The translations under genes were made by a program, and so were the position numbers. The notes below the pieces were generated by a model. That model saw nothing but the letters and a program-made list of their open reading frames with translations, made no database searches and had not been told where the DNA came from. Of a stretch of DNA of 64,000 nt, positions 49,241 through 56,765 are shown piece by piece; position 1 is the stretch's first letter; each line of letters begins with the position of its first letter. Location: the NCBI GenBank assembly GCA_947623745.1, contig CANQHN010000004.1:1-64000 (forward strand), read 5' to 3'. This DNA comes from an uncultured Oscillospiraceae bacterium. GTDB lineage: Bacteria; Bacillota; Clostridia; Oscillospirales; Oscillospiraceae.

Positions 49241-50947
49241 TTATTTTTTGAATCCGTCTTTCAGGCTGACCGCCCGGTTGAACACCAAATGTCCCGGCCG
49301 GGAGTCCTTGGAGTCGGCGCAGAAGTAGCCCAGGCGCAGGAACTGGAACCGGTCGGCCGGGGCCGTCTCGGCCAGGCCGGCCTCCAGCTTGCAGCCGGTG
49401 AGCACCTCCAGGGAGCCGGGGTTCAGGCACTCCAGGAAGTCCTTGTCCCCACCGTCGGGGTCGGCGTCCAGGAACAGGTTGCCGTAGAGCCGGACCTCGG
49501 CGTCCACGGCGGTGGCGGCATCCACCCAGTGGATGGTGGCCCCCTTCACCTTCCGGCCGTCGGCGGGGTTGCCGCCCCGGCTGTCGGGGTCGTAGGTGGC
49601 CAGGATCTCGGTGATATTGCCGTCCTCGTCCTTGACGCAGCCGGTGCAGCGGATGAGGTAGGCCCCCTTCAGGCGGCACTCCGGACCGTCGGGGTACAGG
49701 CGCTTGTACTTGGGGATGGGGGTCTCCAGGAAGTCCTCCGCCTCCACATACAGGTGCCGGGAGAAGGTGACGGGACGGGTGCCGGCCTCCGGGTCGCTGG
49801 GGTTGTTCTCCACCTCAAAGGTCTCGGACTGGTCCTCGGGGTAGTTGGTGACGGTCAGCTTCACGGGGCGCAGCACCGCCATGGCCCGCCGGGCGTGGTC
49901 GTTCAGGTCCTCCCGCAGACAGTGTTCCAGAAAGCCGTACTCCACCGTGGAGGTGTTCTTGGCCACGCCGATGCGCTCGCAGAAGTTGCGGATGGAGGCG
50001 GGGGTGTAGCCCCGGCGGCGCAGGCCGCACAGGGTGGGCATCCGGGGGTCGTCCCAGCCGGAGACGTAGCCGTCCTCCACCAGCCTGCGCAGCTTGCGCT
50101 TGGACATGACGGTGTGGTCGATGCCCAGCCGGGCGAACTCGATCTGCCGGGGCCTGGAGGGCACGTCGGTGTGGTTGATGACCCAGTCGTACAGGGGCCG
50201 GTGGTCCTCATACTCCAGGGAGCACAGGGAGTGGGTGATGCCCTCCAGGGCGTCCTGGATGGGGTGGGCGAAGTCGTACATGGGGAAGATGCACCACTTA
50301 GTGCCCTGGCGGTGGTGCTCGATGTAGCGGATGCGGTAGAGCACCGGGTCGCGCATATTGAAGTTGCCGCTGGCCAGGTCGATCTTGGCCCGCAGGGTGT
50401 ACTTGCCCTCGGGGAACTCGCCGTTCTTCATCCGCTGGAACAGGTCCAGGGACTCCTCAATGGGCCGGTCCCGCCAGGGGGAGCGGGCGGGGGTGTTCAC
50501 GTCCCCCCGGTACTCCTTGAACTGCTCCGGGGTCAGCTCGCACACGTAGGCCAGGCCCTTTTTGATCAGGCCGACGGCCAGCTCGTAGGTCTTTTCAAAG
50601 TAGTCGCTGCCGTAGAAGAACCGGTCGCCCCAGTCGAAGCCCAGCCAGTGGATGTCCTCCTGGATGGCGTCCACGAACTCGGTGTCCTCCTTGGCGGGGT
50701 TGGTGTCGTCCATGCGCAGGTTACAGATGCCGCCGAACTTCTCCGCGGAGCCGAAGTCGATGATGAGGGCCTTGCAGTGGCCGATGTGCAGATAGCCGTT
50801 GGGCTCGGGCGGGAACCGGGTGTGGACGGTCATCCCGGCGAACCGCCCGCCGGGGGCGATGTCCTCCTGGATGAACTGATGGATAAAGTTTTGGGACTCG
50901 CCGGAGCCGCCGCTGGCGCCGCTGTCCATGATCTGATCTTCCGCCAT
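49241..50947 (-). CDS. glnS: Glutaminyl-tRNA synthetase
   Basis: 568 residues, a normal length for bacterial GlnS. The class I signatures are present: FPPEPNGYLHIGHCKAL (HIGH, ~residues 45-61) and TVMSKRKLRRLV (KMSKS variant, ~280). CNLRMDDTNPAKED is also diagnostic of GlnRS/GluRS. Charges tRNA-Gln with glutamine in the cytosol. ATG after AAAGGAGG. A -10-like TAAAAT with TTGCAT 18 bp upstream precedes it. No T-box-like leader is recognisable. Confidence 0.97.
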   Translation of the reverse strand: MAEDQIMDSGASGGSGESQNFIHQFIQEDIAPGGRFAGMTVHTRFPPEPNGYLHIGHCKALIIDFGSAEKFGGICNLRMDDTNPAKEDTEFVDAIQEDIHWLGFDWGDRFFYGSDYFEKTYELAVGLIKKGLAYVCELTPEQFKEYRGDVNTPARSPWRDRPIEESLDLFQRMKNGEFPEGKYTLRAKIDLASGNFNMRDPVLYRIRYIEHHRQGTKWCIFPMYDFAHPIQDALEGITHSLCSLEYEDHRPLYDWVINHTDVPSRPRQIEFARLGIDHTVMSKRKLRRLVEDGYVSGWDDPRMPTLCGLRRRGYTPASIRNFCERIGVAKNTSTVEYGFLEHCLREDLNDHARRAMAVLRPVKLTVTNYPEDQSETFEVENNPSDPEAGTRPVTFSRHLYVEAEDFLETPIPKYKRLYPDGPECRLKGAYLIRCTGCVKDEDGNITEILATYDPDSRGGNPADGRKVKGATIHWVDAATAVDAEVRLYGNLFLDADPDGGDKDFLECLNPGSLEVLTGCKLEAGLAETAPADRFQFLRLGYFCADSKDSRPGHLVFNRAVSLKDGFKK

Positions 50948-51192
50948 GGTTGGGACCTCCTTTTTTGTCTGGGAGACGTCACCGCCTTTGGTAACTCCGT
51001 TATTTTACACCATACCCGCCGGGAAATGCAAGATTCTGCGGCGGGTTTTCCCTTTCTGTTTTGGAGAACGGCCGCCGGACGGGGGAGGGCGGTTCTGTGG
51101 ATTTTGCCGGGAAGGGCGGCGCCGGGCGAAAAAATCCCGAAAACCCCGTCCCCCTCGACGGGGTTTCCCATTTTCCGCGGGAGGGGCCGTCC

Positions 51193-51198
51193 TATAAT
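51193..51198 (+). promoter_or_regulatory. -10 box before spoIIAA
   Basis: A TATAAT lies 38 bp before the spoIIAA ATG with no good -35 box. Family knowledge predicts a sigma-H promoter here, but I could not see a convincing sigma-H match. A 10-bp hairpin (AAACCCCGTC / GACGGGGTTT) lies just upstream. Confidence 0.35.
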
Positions 51199-51235
51199 AT
51201 TCCCAGGATATTCCAAATCAACAGGGGGGACCACA

Positions 51236-51541
51236 ATGACCGTCACATTCACCGAGTCGGGCCGCTGCCTGAGCGCGGCCGTGTCCGGGGAGCTGGACCA
51301 CCACCACGCCAAGGCGCTGATGGAGGAGCTGGACCGGCAGATCGACGCCGCCATGCCCAGACGTCTGGTGCTGGACCTGGCGGGGCTGGGCTTTACCGAC
51401 AGCTCCGGCATCGCTGTGCTCATCCGGGCCATGCGCCGCATGGGCCAGCTGGGCGGGGAGATCCGGGTGGAGCGGGCCCCGGAGCAGGCCAAAAAGGTGT
51501 TCCGGGCCGCGGGGCTCCAGCGGCTGATGCCCATCGAATGA
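51236..51541 (+). CDS. spoIIAA: Anti-sigma F factor antagonist SpoIIAA
   Basis: 101 residues, STAS-domain. SGELDHHHAKALMEELD and LVLDLAGLGFTDSSGIAVLI contain the conserved phosphorylatable Ser (in DSSGI). Unphosphorylated SpoIIAA releases sigma F from SpoIIAB in the forespore. ACAGGGGGGACCACA precedes the ATG. First gene of a three-gene operon in the usual order. Confidence 0.95.
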   Translation: MTVTFTESGRCLSAAVSGELDHHHAKALMEELDRQIDAAMPRRLVLDLAGLGFTDSSGIAVLIRAMRRMGQLGGEIRVERAPEQAKKVFRAAGLQRLMPIE

Positions 51542-51561
51542 CATAAGGAGGAGATACGTAC

Positions 51562-52005
51562 ATGAGGACAAAAGCGGAAAACTTTGTGACCCTGGAGTTC
51601 CCCAGCCGGTCGGCCAACGAGGGGTTCGCCCGGGCCGCCGCGGCCTGCTTCGCCGCCCAGCTGGACCCCACCCTGGACGAGCTGGGGGACATCAAGACCG
51701 CCGTGAGCGAGGCGGTGACCAACGCCATCGTCCACGCCTACCCCGACGCCATCGGCAAGGTGGTGATGAGGCTGCGGCTCACCGGCGACGTTTTGGAGGT
51801 GGTGGTCAAGGACCAGGGGGTGGGCATCCCGGACGTGGAGCGGGCCCGCCAGCCCCTGTTCACCACCGGCAGCGAGGAGCGCTCCGGCATGGGCTTCACC
51901 ATCATGGAGAGCTTCATGGACAGCCTGAGGGTGCGCTCCCAGCCGGGGAAGGGGACCGTGGTGACCATGAAAAAGCGGGTGTCCCGCAGGGTGGGGCAGA
52001 AGTGA
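51562..52005 (+). CDS. spoIIAB: Anti-sigma F factor and kinase SpoIIAB
   Basis: 147 residues, GHKL ATPase fold. DIKTAVSEAVTNAIVHAYPD is the N box, VVVKDQGVGIPDVERARQPL the G1 box, and ERSGMGFTIMESFMD the G2 region. Holds sigma F inactive and phosphorylates SpoIIAA. ATG after AAGGAGGAGATACGTAC. The stop overlaps the sigF start by 4 nt. Confidence 0.95.
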   Translation: MRTKAENFVTLEFPSRSANEGFARAAAACFAAQLDPTLDELGDIKTAVSEAVTNAIVHAYPDAIGKVVMRLRLTGDVLEVVVKDQGVGIPDVERARQPLFTTGSEERSGMGFTIMESFMDSLRVRSQPGKGTVVTMKKRVSRRVGQK

Positions 52006-52721
52006 GCGGCGCGGCCTCGGCCCCGGAGCTGCTGCGGGCGGCCCGGGAGGGGGACAACCGGGCCTGCGAGCAGGTGCTGGAGGAGAACAACGGCCTGATC
52101 TGGAGCGTGGTGCGCCGCTACTACGGCCGGGGCGTGGAGCCGGAGGACCTGTACCAGCTGGGCTGCCTGGGCTTTTTGAAGGCGGTGCGGGGGTACGACC
52201 CGGAGTTCGGCACCCAGTTCTCCACCTACGCCGTGCCCAAGATCGCCGGGGAGATCCGCCGCTTCCTCCGGGACGACGGGGCGGTGAAGGTCAGCCGGGG
52301 CCTGAAGGAGCGGGGCAGCGCCGTCCGCGCGGTGCGCGGGCGCCTGGCAGCCCGGCTGGGCCGGGAGCCCACCCTGTCCGAGCTGGCGGAGGAGACCGGG
52401 TTCACCGTGGAGGACATCGCCGCAGCGGAGACCGCCGCCGACGCGGTCACCTCCCTCCAGGCCCAGACCGGGGAGAACGGGCTGACCCTGGAGGGGGTGC
52501 TGGGCAGCGGCGGCATGGAGGACGCGGTGGTGGAGCGGCTGGCCCTGCGCGCCGCCCTGGAGGAGCTGCCCGAGCGGGAGCGGAAGGTGCTGCTGCTGCG
52601 CTACTACAAGGGCCTGACCCAGACCCGGGCGGCCCGGGTGCTGGGGGTGTCCCAGGTGCAGATCTCCCGGCTGGAGCGCCGGGGGGTGGAGCGGCTGCGG
52701 GGACTTTTGGGGGAGGGATAG
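52002..52721 (+). CDS. sigF: Forespore sigma factor F
   Basis: 239 residues. Sigma region 2 (GVEPEDLYQLGCLGFLKAVR, FSTYAVPKIAGEIRRFLRDD), region 3 (RLGREPTLSELAEETGFTVE) and region 4 (LPERERKVLLLRYYKGLTQT, GVSQVQISRLERRG) are complete. The first forespore-specific sigma factor in sporulation. GTG start overlapping spoIIAB. No spoVA genes follow. Confidence 0.95.
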   Translation: MSGAASAPELLRAAREGDNRACEQVLEENNGLIWSVVRRYYGRGVEPEDLYQLGCLGFLKAVRGYDPEFGTQFSTYAVPKIAGEIRRFLRDDGAVKVSRGLKERGSAVRAVRGRLAARLGREPTLSELAEETGFTVEDIAAAETAADAVTSLQAQTGENGLTLEGVLGSGGMEDAVVERLALRAALEELPERERKVLLLRYYKGLTQTRAARVLGVSQVQISRLERRGVERLRGLLGEG

Positions 52722-52783
52722 CAAAAAACGGAAAAAATCCCCGCCCCGCTCTTGTATTGCCCCGGATTCTCTGATAAACTCTT

Positions 52784-52810
52784 CCCGGAAACCTTTTCCG
52801 GGGGTGTTTT
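52784..52810 (+). terminator. Terminator of the spoIIA operon
   Basis: The perfect 8-bp stem CCCGGAAA/TTTCCGGG with a 3-nt loop is followed by GGTGTTTTT. It abuts the start of the next gene, whose ribosome-binding site is therefore partly inside it. Confidence 0.7.
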
Positions 52811-52811
52811 T

Positions 52812-53765
52812 ATGCAGCTGGACTTCTGGCAGGTCCTGACCAACCTGGTGGGCCTGTTCCTGCTCATCGCCGTGGGCTACGGCGCGGTGAAGCTGAATAT
52901 CATCCCGGCGGAGATCTCCGGCGCGCTGTCCCGGCTGCTGCTGAAGATCACCCTGCCGTGTACCATCTTCACCTCCCTGCTGCGGCCCTACGACCCGTCC
53001 TTTCTGCGGGACGTGATCGTGGTGTTCGTCCTGGGTCTGGTGATGCTGCCCATCCAGGCGGCCATCGCCCGGCCCGCCGCCGCGCTGCTGCGGGTCCGCA
53101 GGGACCGGCGGGGGATGTGGGCCTTCTGCACCACCTTCTGCAACAACGGCTTCATGGGCTTTCCCATCGCCCTGGCCCTGTTCGGGGAGGAGGGGCTGGC
53201 CCTGGCGGCGGTGTTCAACATGTCCTTCAACCTGATCATCTACTCCATGGGAGCGGCCATGATCTGCTCCGACCGGCCCAAGGGCGCCGGGGGGCCGTCC
53301 ATCGACCTGCGCTCCGTGCTGGTCACCGGCATCAACGTGTCGGCGGTGCTGGGGCTGGTGTTCTACTTCGCCCAGCTCTCCGTCCCCGCCGCGGTCCTCA
53401 CGCCCCTGACCCACCTGGCCAACGTGACCACCCCTCTGTCCATGATCATCACCGGCATGAACCTGGCGGGCGGGAGCCTGCTGGCCCTGTTCCGGGACCG
53501 GGACGTGCTCACCGCCGCCGCCGTCCGGCTCACCGCCATGCCGCTGATCGCCTTCGCCCTGCTGAACCTGTTCGACCGCCTCGTGCCCTTCGGGAACCCC
53601 CTGATCCTGGGGGTCATCTTCGTGACGCTGGCCATGCCCACCGCCGCCGCCTCCACCATCCTGGCGGAGAACTACGGGATCAACCGGGAGTTTGCCGCCA
53701 GCGCGGTGTTCCTGTCCAGCCTGTTCTGCATCGTCACCATCCCGGTGATGGTGATGCTGCTTTAA
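52812..53765 (+). CDS. AEC-family auxin efflux carrier-like transporter
   Basis: 317 residues with about ten membrane segments. NLVGLFLLIAVGYGAVKLNI at the start, FCTTFCNNGFMGFPIALALF and the closing AASAVFLSSLFCIVTIPVMV are typical of the AEC permeases that export organic acids or malate-like anions. Substrate unknown. The ATG at 52812 has only GGGGGTG upstream; the longer track start would overlap the terminator stem. Confidence 0.85.
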   Translation: MQLDFWQVLTNLVGLFLLIAVGYGAVKLNIIPAEISGALSRLLLKITLPCTIFTSLLRPYDPSFLRDVIVVFVLGLVMLPIQAAIARPAAALLRVRRDRRGMWAFCTTFCNNGFMGFPIALALFGEEGLALAAVFNMSFNLIIYSMGAAMICSDRPKGAGGPSIDLRSVLVTGINVSAVLGLVFYFAQLSVPAAVLTPLTHLANVTTPLSMIITGMNLAGGSLLALFRDRDVLTAAAVRLTAMPLIAFALLNLFDRLVPFGNPLILGVIFVTLAMPTAAASTILAENYGINREFAASAVFLSSLFCIVTIPVMVMLL

Positions 53766-53788
53766 CGGGCGCGCCCGCCCAAAAGAAT

Positions 53789-53826
53789 GCCTCCCCTGTC
53801 CGATGGACAGGGGAGGCTCTGTTTTT
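53789..53826 (+). terminator. Terminator of the AEC gene
   Basis: The perfect 13-bp stem GCCTCCCCTGTCC/GGACAGGGGAGGC with a 3-nt loop is followed by TCTGTTTTTT. Confidence 0.9.
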
Positions 53827-53872
53827 TGCGCGGGGCGGAATGGCCAAAAAGGGAAGTTTTCCGCGTTTTTTC

Positions 53873-53901
53873 TTGACTATGCCCCGGCGCGGGAGTACAA
53901 T
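53873..53901 (+). promoter_or_regulatory. Promoter of the structured RNA candidate
   Basis: TTGACT and TACAAT are separated by 17 bp. No ORF follows for about 290 bp. Confidence 0.65.
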
Positions 53902-53904
53902 GGA

Positions 53905-54118
53905 GCCAGCCAAGAAAAAGTGCGGCGGTCATGGGGTGTTGCGACCACCCCATGACCTGCATACGGTGAAAGCACCACCATACACAGGGGGCAAGCCCCC
54001 ACACGCATGAATATTATACGGCAACTCCCGCCTTCTTGCAAGGGGGGAGCCCGCTGGATATTCCCTGTGTGCGCCTTTGTGCCTATGTATGGGTCCCTGA
54101 CCGTACATAGGCGCTTTT
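53905..54118 (+). ncRNA. Structured RNA candidate between promoter and terminator
   Basis: About 215 nt without an ORF. It can fold into a perfect 11-bp hairpin (GTCATGGGGTG/CACCCCATGAC), a GGGGGC-AA-GCCCCC hairpin, and a longer rod pairing CACAC...GAATAT with ATATTC...GTGTG, and it ends with GCCTATGTA/TACATAGGC followed by a U-tract. The layout recalls 6S-like RNAs but I cannot assign a family. It could instead be a long leader of the next gene. Confidence 0.45.
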
Positions 54119-54194
54119 TCTTGGTGGGGAAACAGAGCCCGGGCGGCCCCCCGCCCGGGCGGACACCTCATCAAGAACACAGGAGGAGATCAAC

Positions 54195-55253
54195 ATGAAA
54201 AAGCGCGTCCTTTCCCTGGCGCTCACCCTGGTCCTGGCCCTGTCCCTGGCGGTCCCCGCTTTCGCGGATGAAACGGTGACCTGCCCCGCCACCGGCGGCA
54301 ATCTGTACTTTGGCGTAGCCAGCGATGGCGCGTGGATTAATGACGCGGACCCGGACATCACCGCCGTCACCTTCCCCGCCTCGGTGAGCGGGATACCCGT
54401 CGACCCCATGTCGGTTCGGGATTTCTTGTATGGATATGGTCCCAGCCTGACCAGCCTCACCTTCCCCGCCGCGTACTGCGGAGAGAACTGCTACTATAAA
54501 GACACCTATGGTCCTGAGTTTCAGGCGGAGCTCTTTGTTGCCGTGATAGAGGCCGCGAGAATGTGGGACAGCCTGACCGACGTCTACTGGGGCGACGACG
54601 GCGCTCTCCTGGCGGCGGTCCTTGGCTTTTCCTCTCCCTCGGAGCTTCAGACGCAAATCCGCAATGAGATAGGCCGGAACAACTTCACCATTCACCTGAA
54701 CAGCACCGGCTCGGCGGCCCAGCCCCAGCAGCCCGCCGCGCCGCAGGCCCCCGCCTCCGGGTTTACTGATGTGCAGAAGGGCGCCTACTACTACGAGCCG
54801 GTCCTCTGGGCCGTGGATAAGAGCATCACCAGCGGCACCTCCGCCACCACCTTCTCCCCGGACCAGACCTGCACCCGGGCCCAAATCATCACCTTCCTGT
54901 GGAAGGCCGCCGGCTCCCCCGAGCCCAAGAGCCTCTCCGCCTTCTCCGACGTAAAGACCGACGCCTACTACGCGAAGGCGGCGGCCTGGGCCAAGGAGAA
55001 CGGCATCGCCTCCGGCGCGGCCTTCTCCCCGGACGCCCCCTGCACCCGGCAGATGGCGGTGGAGTTCATGTGGAAGCACGCCGGGAGCCCCAGCGCCCCC
55101 AGGGCGCAGTTCACGGACGCCTCCTCCCCGGCGGTGGACTGGGCCGTGGATAAGAGCATCACCAGCGGCACCTCTGACACCACTTTCTCCCCGGACCAGA
55201 CCTGCACCCGCGCCCAGATCATGACCTTCCTCTACAAGGGGCTGGCCGGCTAA
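54195..55253 (+). CDS. Secreted SLH-domain surface protein
   Basis: 352 residues. A signal peptide (MKKRVLSLALTLVLALSLAV...AFA) precedes a ~150-residue N-terminal domain I do not recognise, a Pro/Ala/Gln linker and three SLH repeats (~195-352: SGFTDVQKGAYYYEPVLWAV and two more, each with FSPDQTCTRAQI-like motifs). SLH repeats bind pyruvylated secondary wall polymer. ATG after AGGAGGAGATCAAC. Anchored surface protein of unknown role. Confidence 0.85.
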   Translation: MKKRVLSLALTLVLALSLAVPAFADETVTCPATGGNLYFGVASDGAWINDADPDITAVTFPASVSGIPVDPMSVRDFLYGYGPSLTSLTFPAAYCGENCYYKDTYGPEFQAELFVAVIEAARMWDSLTDVYWGDDGALLAAVLGFSSPSELQTQIRNEIGRNNFTIHLNSTGSAAQPQQPAAPQAPASGFTDVQKGAYYYEPVLWAVDKSITSGTSATTFSPDQTCTRAQIITFLWKAAGSPEPKSLSAFSDVKTDAYYAKAAAWAKENGIASGAAFSPDAPCTRQMAVEFMWKHAGSPSAPRAQFTDASSPAVDWAVDKSITSGTSDTTFSPDQTCTRAQIMTFLYKGLAG

Positions 55254-55254
55254 A

Positions 55255-55287
55255 TTTTCAAAAAAGGCCAGCGGCCTTTTTTGAAAA
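55255..55287. terminator. Terminator after the SLH gene
   Basis: A perfect 15-bp stem TTTTCAAAAAAGGCC/GGCCTTTTTTGAAAA with a 3-nt loop, bidirectional. Confidence 0.9.
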
Positions 55288-55629
55288 GGGGATGCGGCCC
55301 GCGGCAGCGCACTCGCTGCGCTCGCACGTTTGCGGGCCGAGAGGAATTTTTCCCGACGTACAGAAGGTGAATTGCCCCGAAGGGGCAAGAGAGACCGCCC
55401 TGGGGCGCGCCGCCGGGAAAAATAGATCACATTTGGATTCGCGCCTGCGGGCGCGAATATAGTGACAAGCTGACGGCCCTGCGCAAGCGCGCAGGGCCGT
55501 TTCAATACTTTTTTGGATATGTGCCGGGCCGGGCGAGCTGTTTTGAAAAAATTTTCGCCCGGGCAGGAAAAAAACCACCTGCCGGCGGCTGCGGGCCTCG
55601 CACACGTCCAAAAAGAGCCGGACAAAAGA
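55288..55629. other. Gene-free stretch with several hairpins
   Basis: No credible gene. It contains ATTCGCGCC-TGC-GGGCGCGAAT, a 12-bp stem ACGGCCCTGCGC/GCGCAGGGCCGT followed by TTTCAATACTTTTTT, and a GCCCC-GAA-GGGGC hairpin. A remnant intergenic region or a repeat element is possible. Confidence 0.5.
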
Positions 55630-55945
55630 AATGACCCTTGACTGCCCCACTGAATTCGTTGCAGCCAAGGGTCATTCCTGTTCAGTCTTATTATCTAGCA
55701 TCATTTGTTTACCTCTCTTTCTACAGATTCCCGTCCCGCCTGACTCAGTTGCACCGTCCAAATTCTGTCTCTCAGCCATCACATTCGCGCCCGTCCTGCG
55801 GCGCATCCCCTATAGATGAGGTCACTCATTGGCGGGACAATTCTTGGTGTGCGTGTCAGCGGTGGTATCGGGTGGTTCAGGTTTACCTGTACATTGGACT
55901 CACCCTTTCTGGCTATAATGTACCACAGGGTCGGAGCTGTGTCAA
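55630..55945 (-). ncRNA. Small minus-strand transcription unit with short ORF
   Basis: TTGACA (55945-55940) and TACATT (55922-55917), 17 bp apart, would start a minus-strand transcript ending at the perfect stem CAAGGGTCATT/AATGACCCTTG (55630-55676), which is followed by TTCTTTTG. Inside is a 10-codon ORF at 55704-55672 preceded by GAGAGGTAAACAA, in the same frame as a 35-codon ORF from 55779. It may be a small RNA or encode a tiny peptide. Confidence 0.4.
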
Positions 55946-55985
55946 CTGGTTTTTGTTGAATTTTTCACTTTCAGCGAAAGCCACA

Positions 55986-56015
55986 AAAAGAGGGCCGCCC
56001 TTTTGGACGGTCCTC
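55986..56015 (-). terminator. Terminator of the DUF2461 gene
   Basis: An imperfect stem GAGGACCGTCC/GGGCGGCCCTC with AAAA in the loop runs on the minus strand into TTTTTGTGG. Confidence 0.75.
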
Positions 56016-56025
56016 CAATTTTGTC

Positions 56026-56706
56026 TCACGGCTCCTCCGGCGGCCGCTCGGAATCCAGGGAGTCGAAGTAGAGGTAGTAGGGCATCAGGAAGGTGAAGCC
56101 GTCCAGCAGCTCGCCGGCCAGCTCCGGGGTGAACAGGCTCCCCTCGCAGTTGCGGTCCCAGTTGAGGGAGAGGTTTTTGCGGTTGTACCAGGGGTCCAGC
56201 AGCTTGCCCACGTCCTTTTTTGGCCGGGCGTACCGCTCCCCCTCCAGGACGAAGCGGTCCTGGCGGGCGATCCGCCGGGCCAGCTTCTCCATGGGGTTGG
56301 GGTCCCGGTCCACCCGGGCGCGGAACTTGGCCATGGTCAGGGGCGTGGCGCTCCAGTAGCCCATGCCCATGCTGTGCCGCTCGGGGGCCAGCTCGAAGTA
56401 GAAGCAGGGCAGGGCCCCCATGCCGCCGTCCACCGGGCGGTGGATGACGAACCACAGGTGGTCCTTGTAGGGCCCCCGGCCGTGGAGCCGCCGGGCGTCC
56501 CGGTAGATGCGGCACACCCGCATCTCCAACTGCTGCCTGGGGTACTTCTCCAGCATGGCCTGCTGGGTCTGGAGGGCCAGCTCCCGCATGGGCTGGTCCA
56601 CCAGCTCCCGGAACTGCTGCTTGCGGGGCTCGAACCAGCCCCGGTCGTTGTTGAACCGCAGGCCCCAAAGAAAGTCCACGGCCTGCGGGGGAAAGCCTTG
56701 AAACAT
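56026..56706 (-). CDS. DUF2461 family protein
   Basis: 226 residues. MFQGFPPQAVDFLWGLRFNN, DRGWFEPRKQQFRELVDQPM, YRDARRLHGRGPYKDHLWFV and YFELAPERHSMGMGYW are hallmarks of DUF2461 (TIGR02453), a widespread family without known function. I chose the ATG at 56706, about 10 nt from GGGGAGG, over the ATG at 56715, which abuts that site. Stands alone between terminators. Confidence 0.9.
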   Translation of the reverse strand: MFQGFPPQAVDFLWGLRFNNDRGWFEPRKQQFRELVDQPMRELALQTQQAMLEKYPRQQLEMRVCRIYRDARRLHGRGPYKDHLWFVIHRPVDGGMGALPCFYFELAPERHSMGMGYWSATPLTMAKFRARVDRDPNPMEKLARRIARQDRFVLEGERYARPKKDVGKLLDPWYNRKNLSLNWDRNCEGSLFTPELAGELLDGFTFLMPYYLYFDSLDSERPPEEP

Positions 56707-56765
56707 GGTTTTCATCCTCCCCTGAACAACAGCCCGCCGGGGTCCGGCGGGCTGCTGACTGGTTC

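Noticed and set aside
50948-51190. T-box leader for glnS
   Set aside because: No T-box sequence or specifier hairpin is recognisable in the short upstream region.
49208-51541. 777-aa plus-strand ORF
   Set aside because: It runs opposite glnS and then enters the true spoIIAA frame. Only the last 101 residues from ATG 51236 are real.
51738-53414. 558-aa minus-strand ORF
   Set aside because: Antisense to spoIIAB, sigF and the AEC gene, Gly/Gln/His-rich shadow composition.
54171-55625. 484-aa minus-strand ORF
   Set aside because: Antisense to the SLH protein gene and crosses its terminator.
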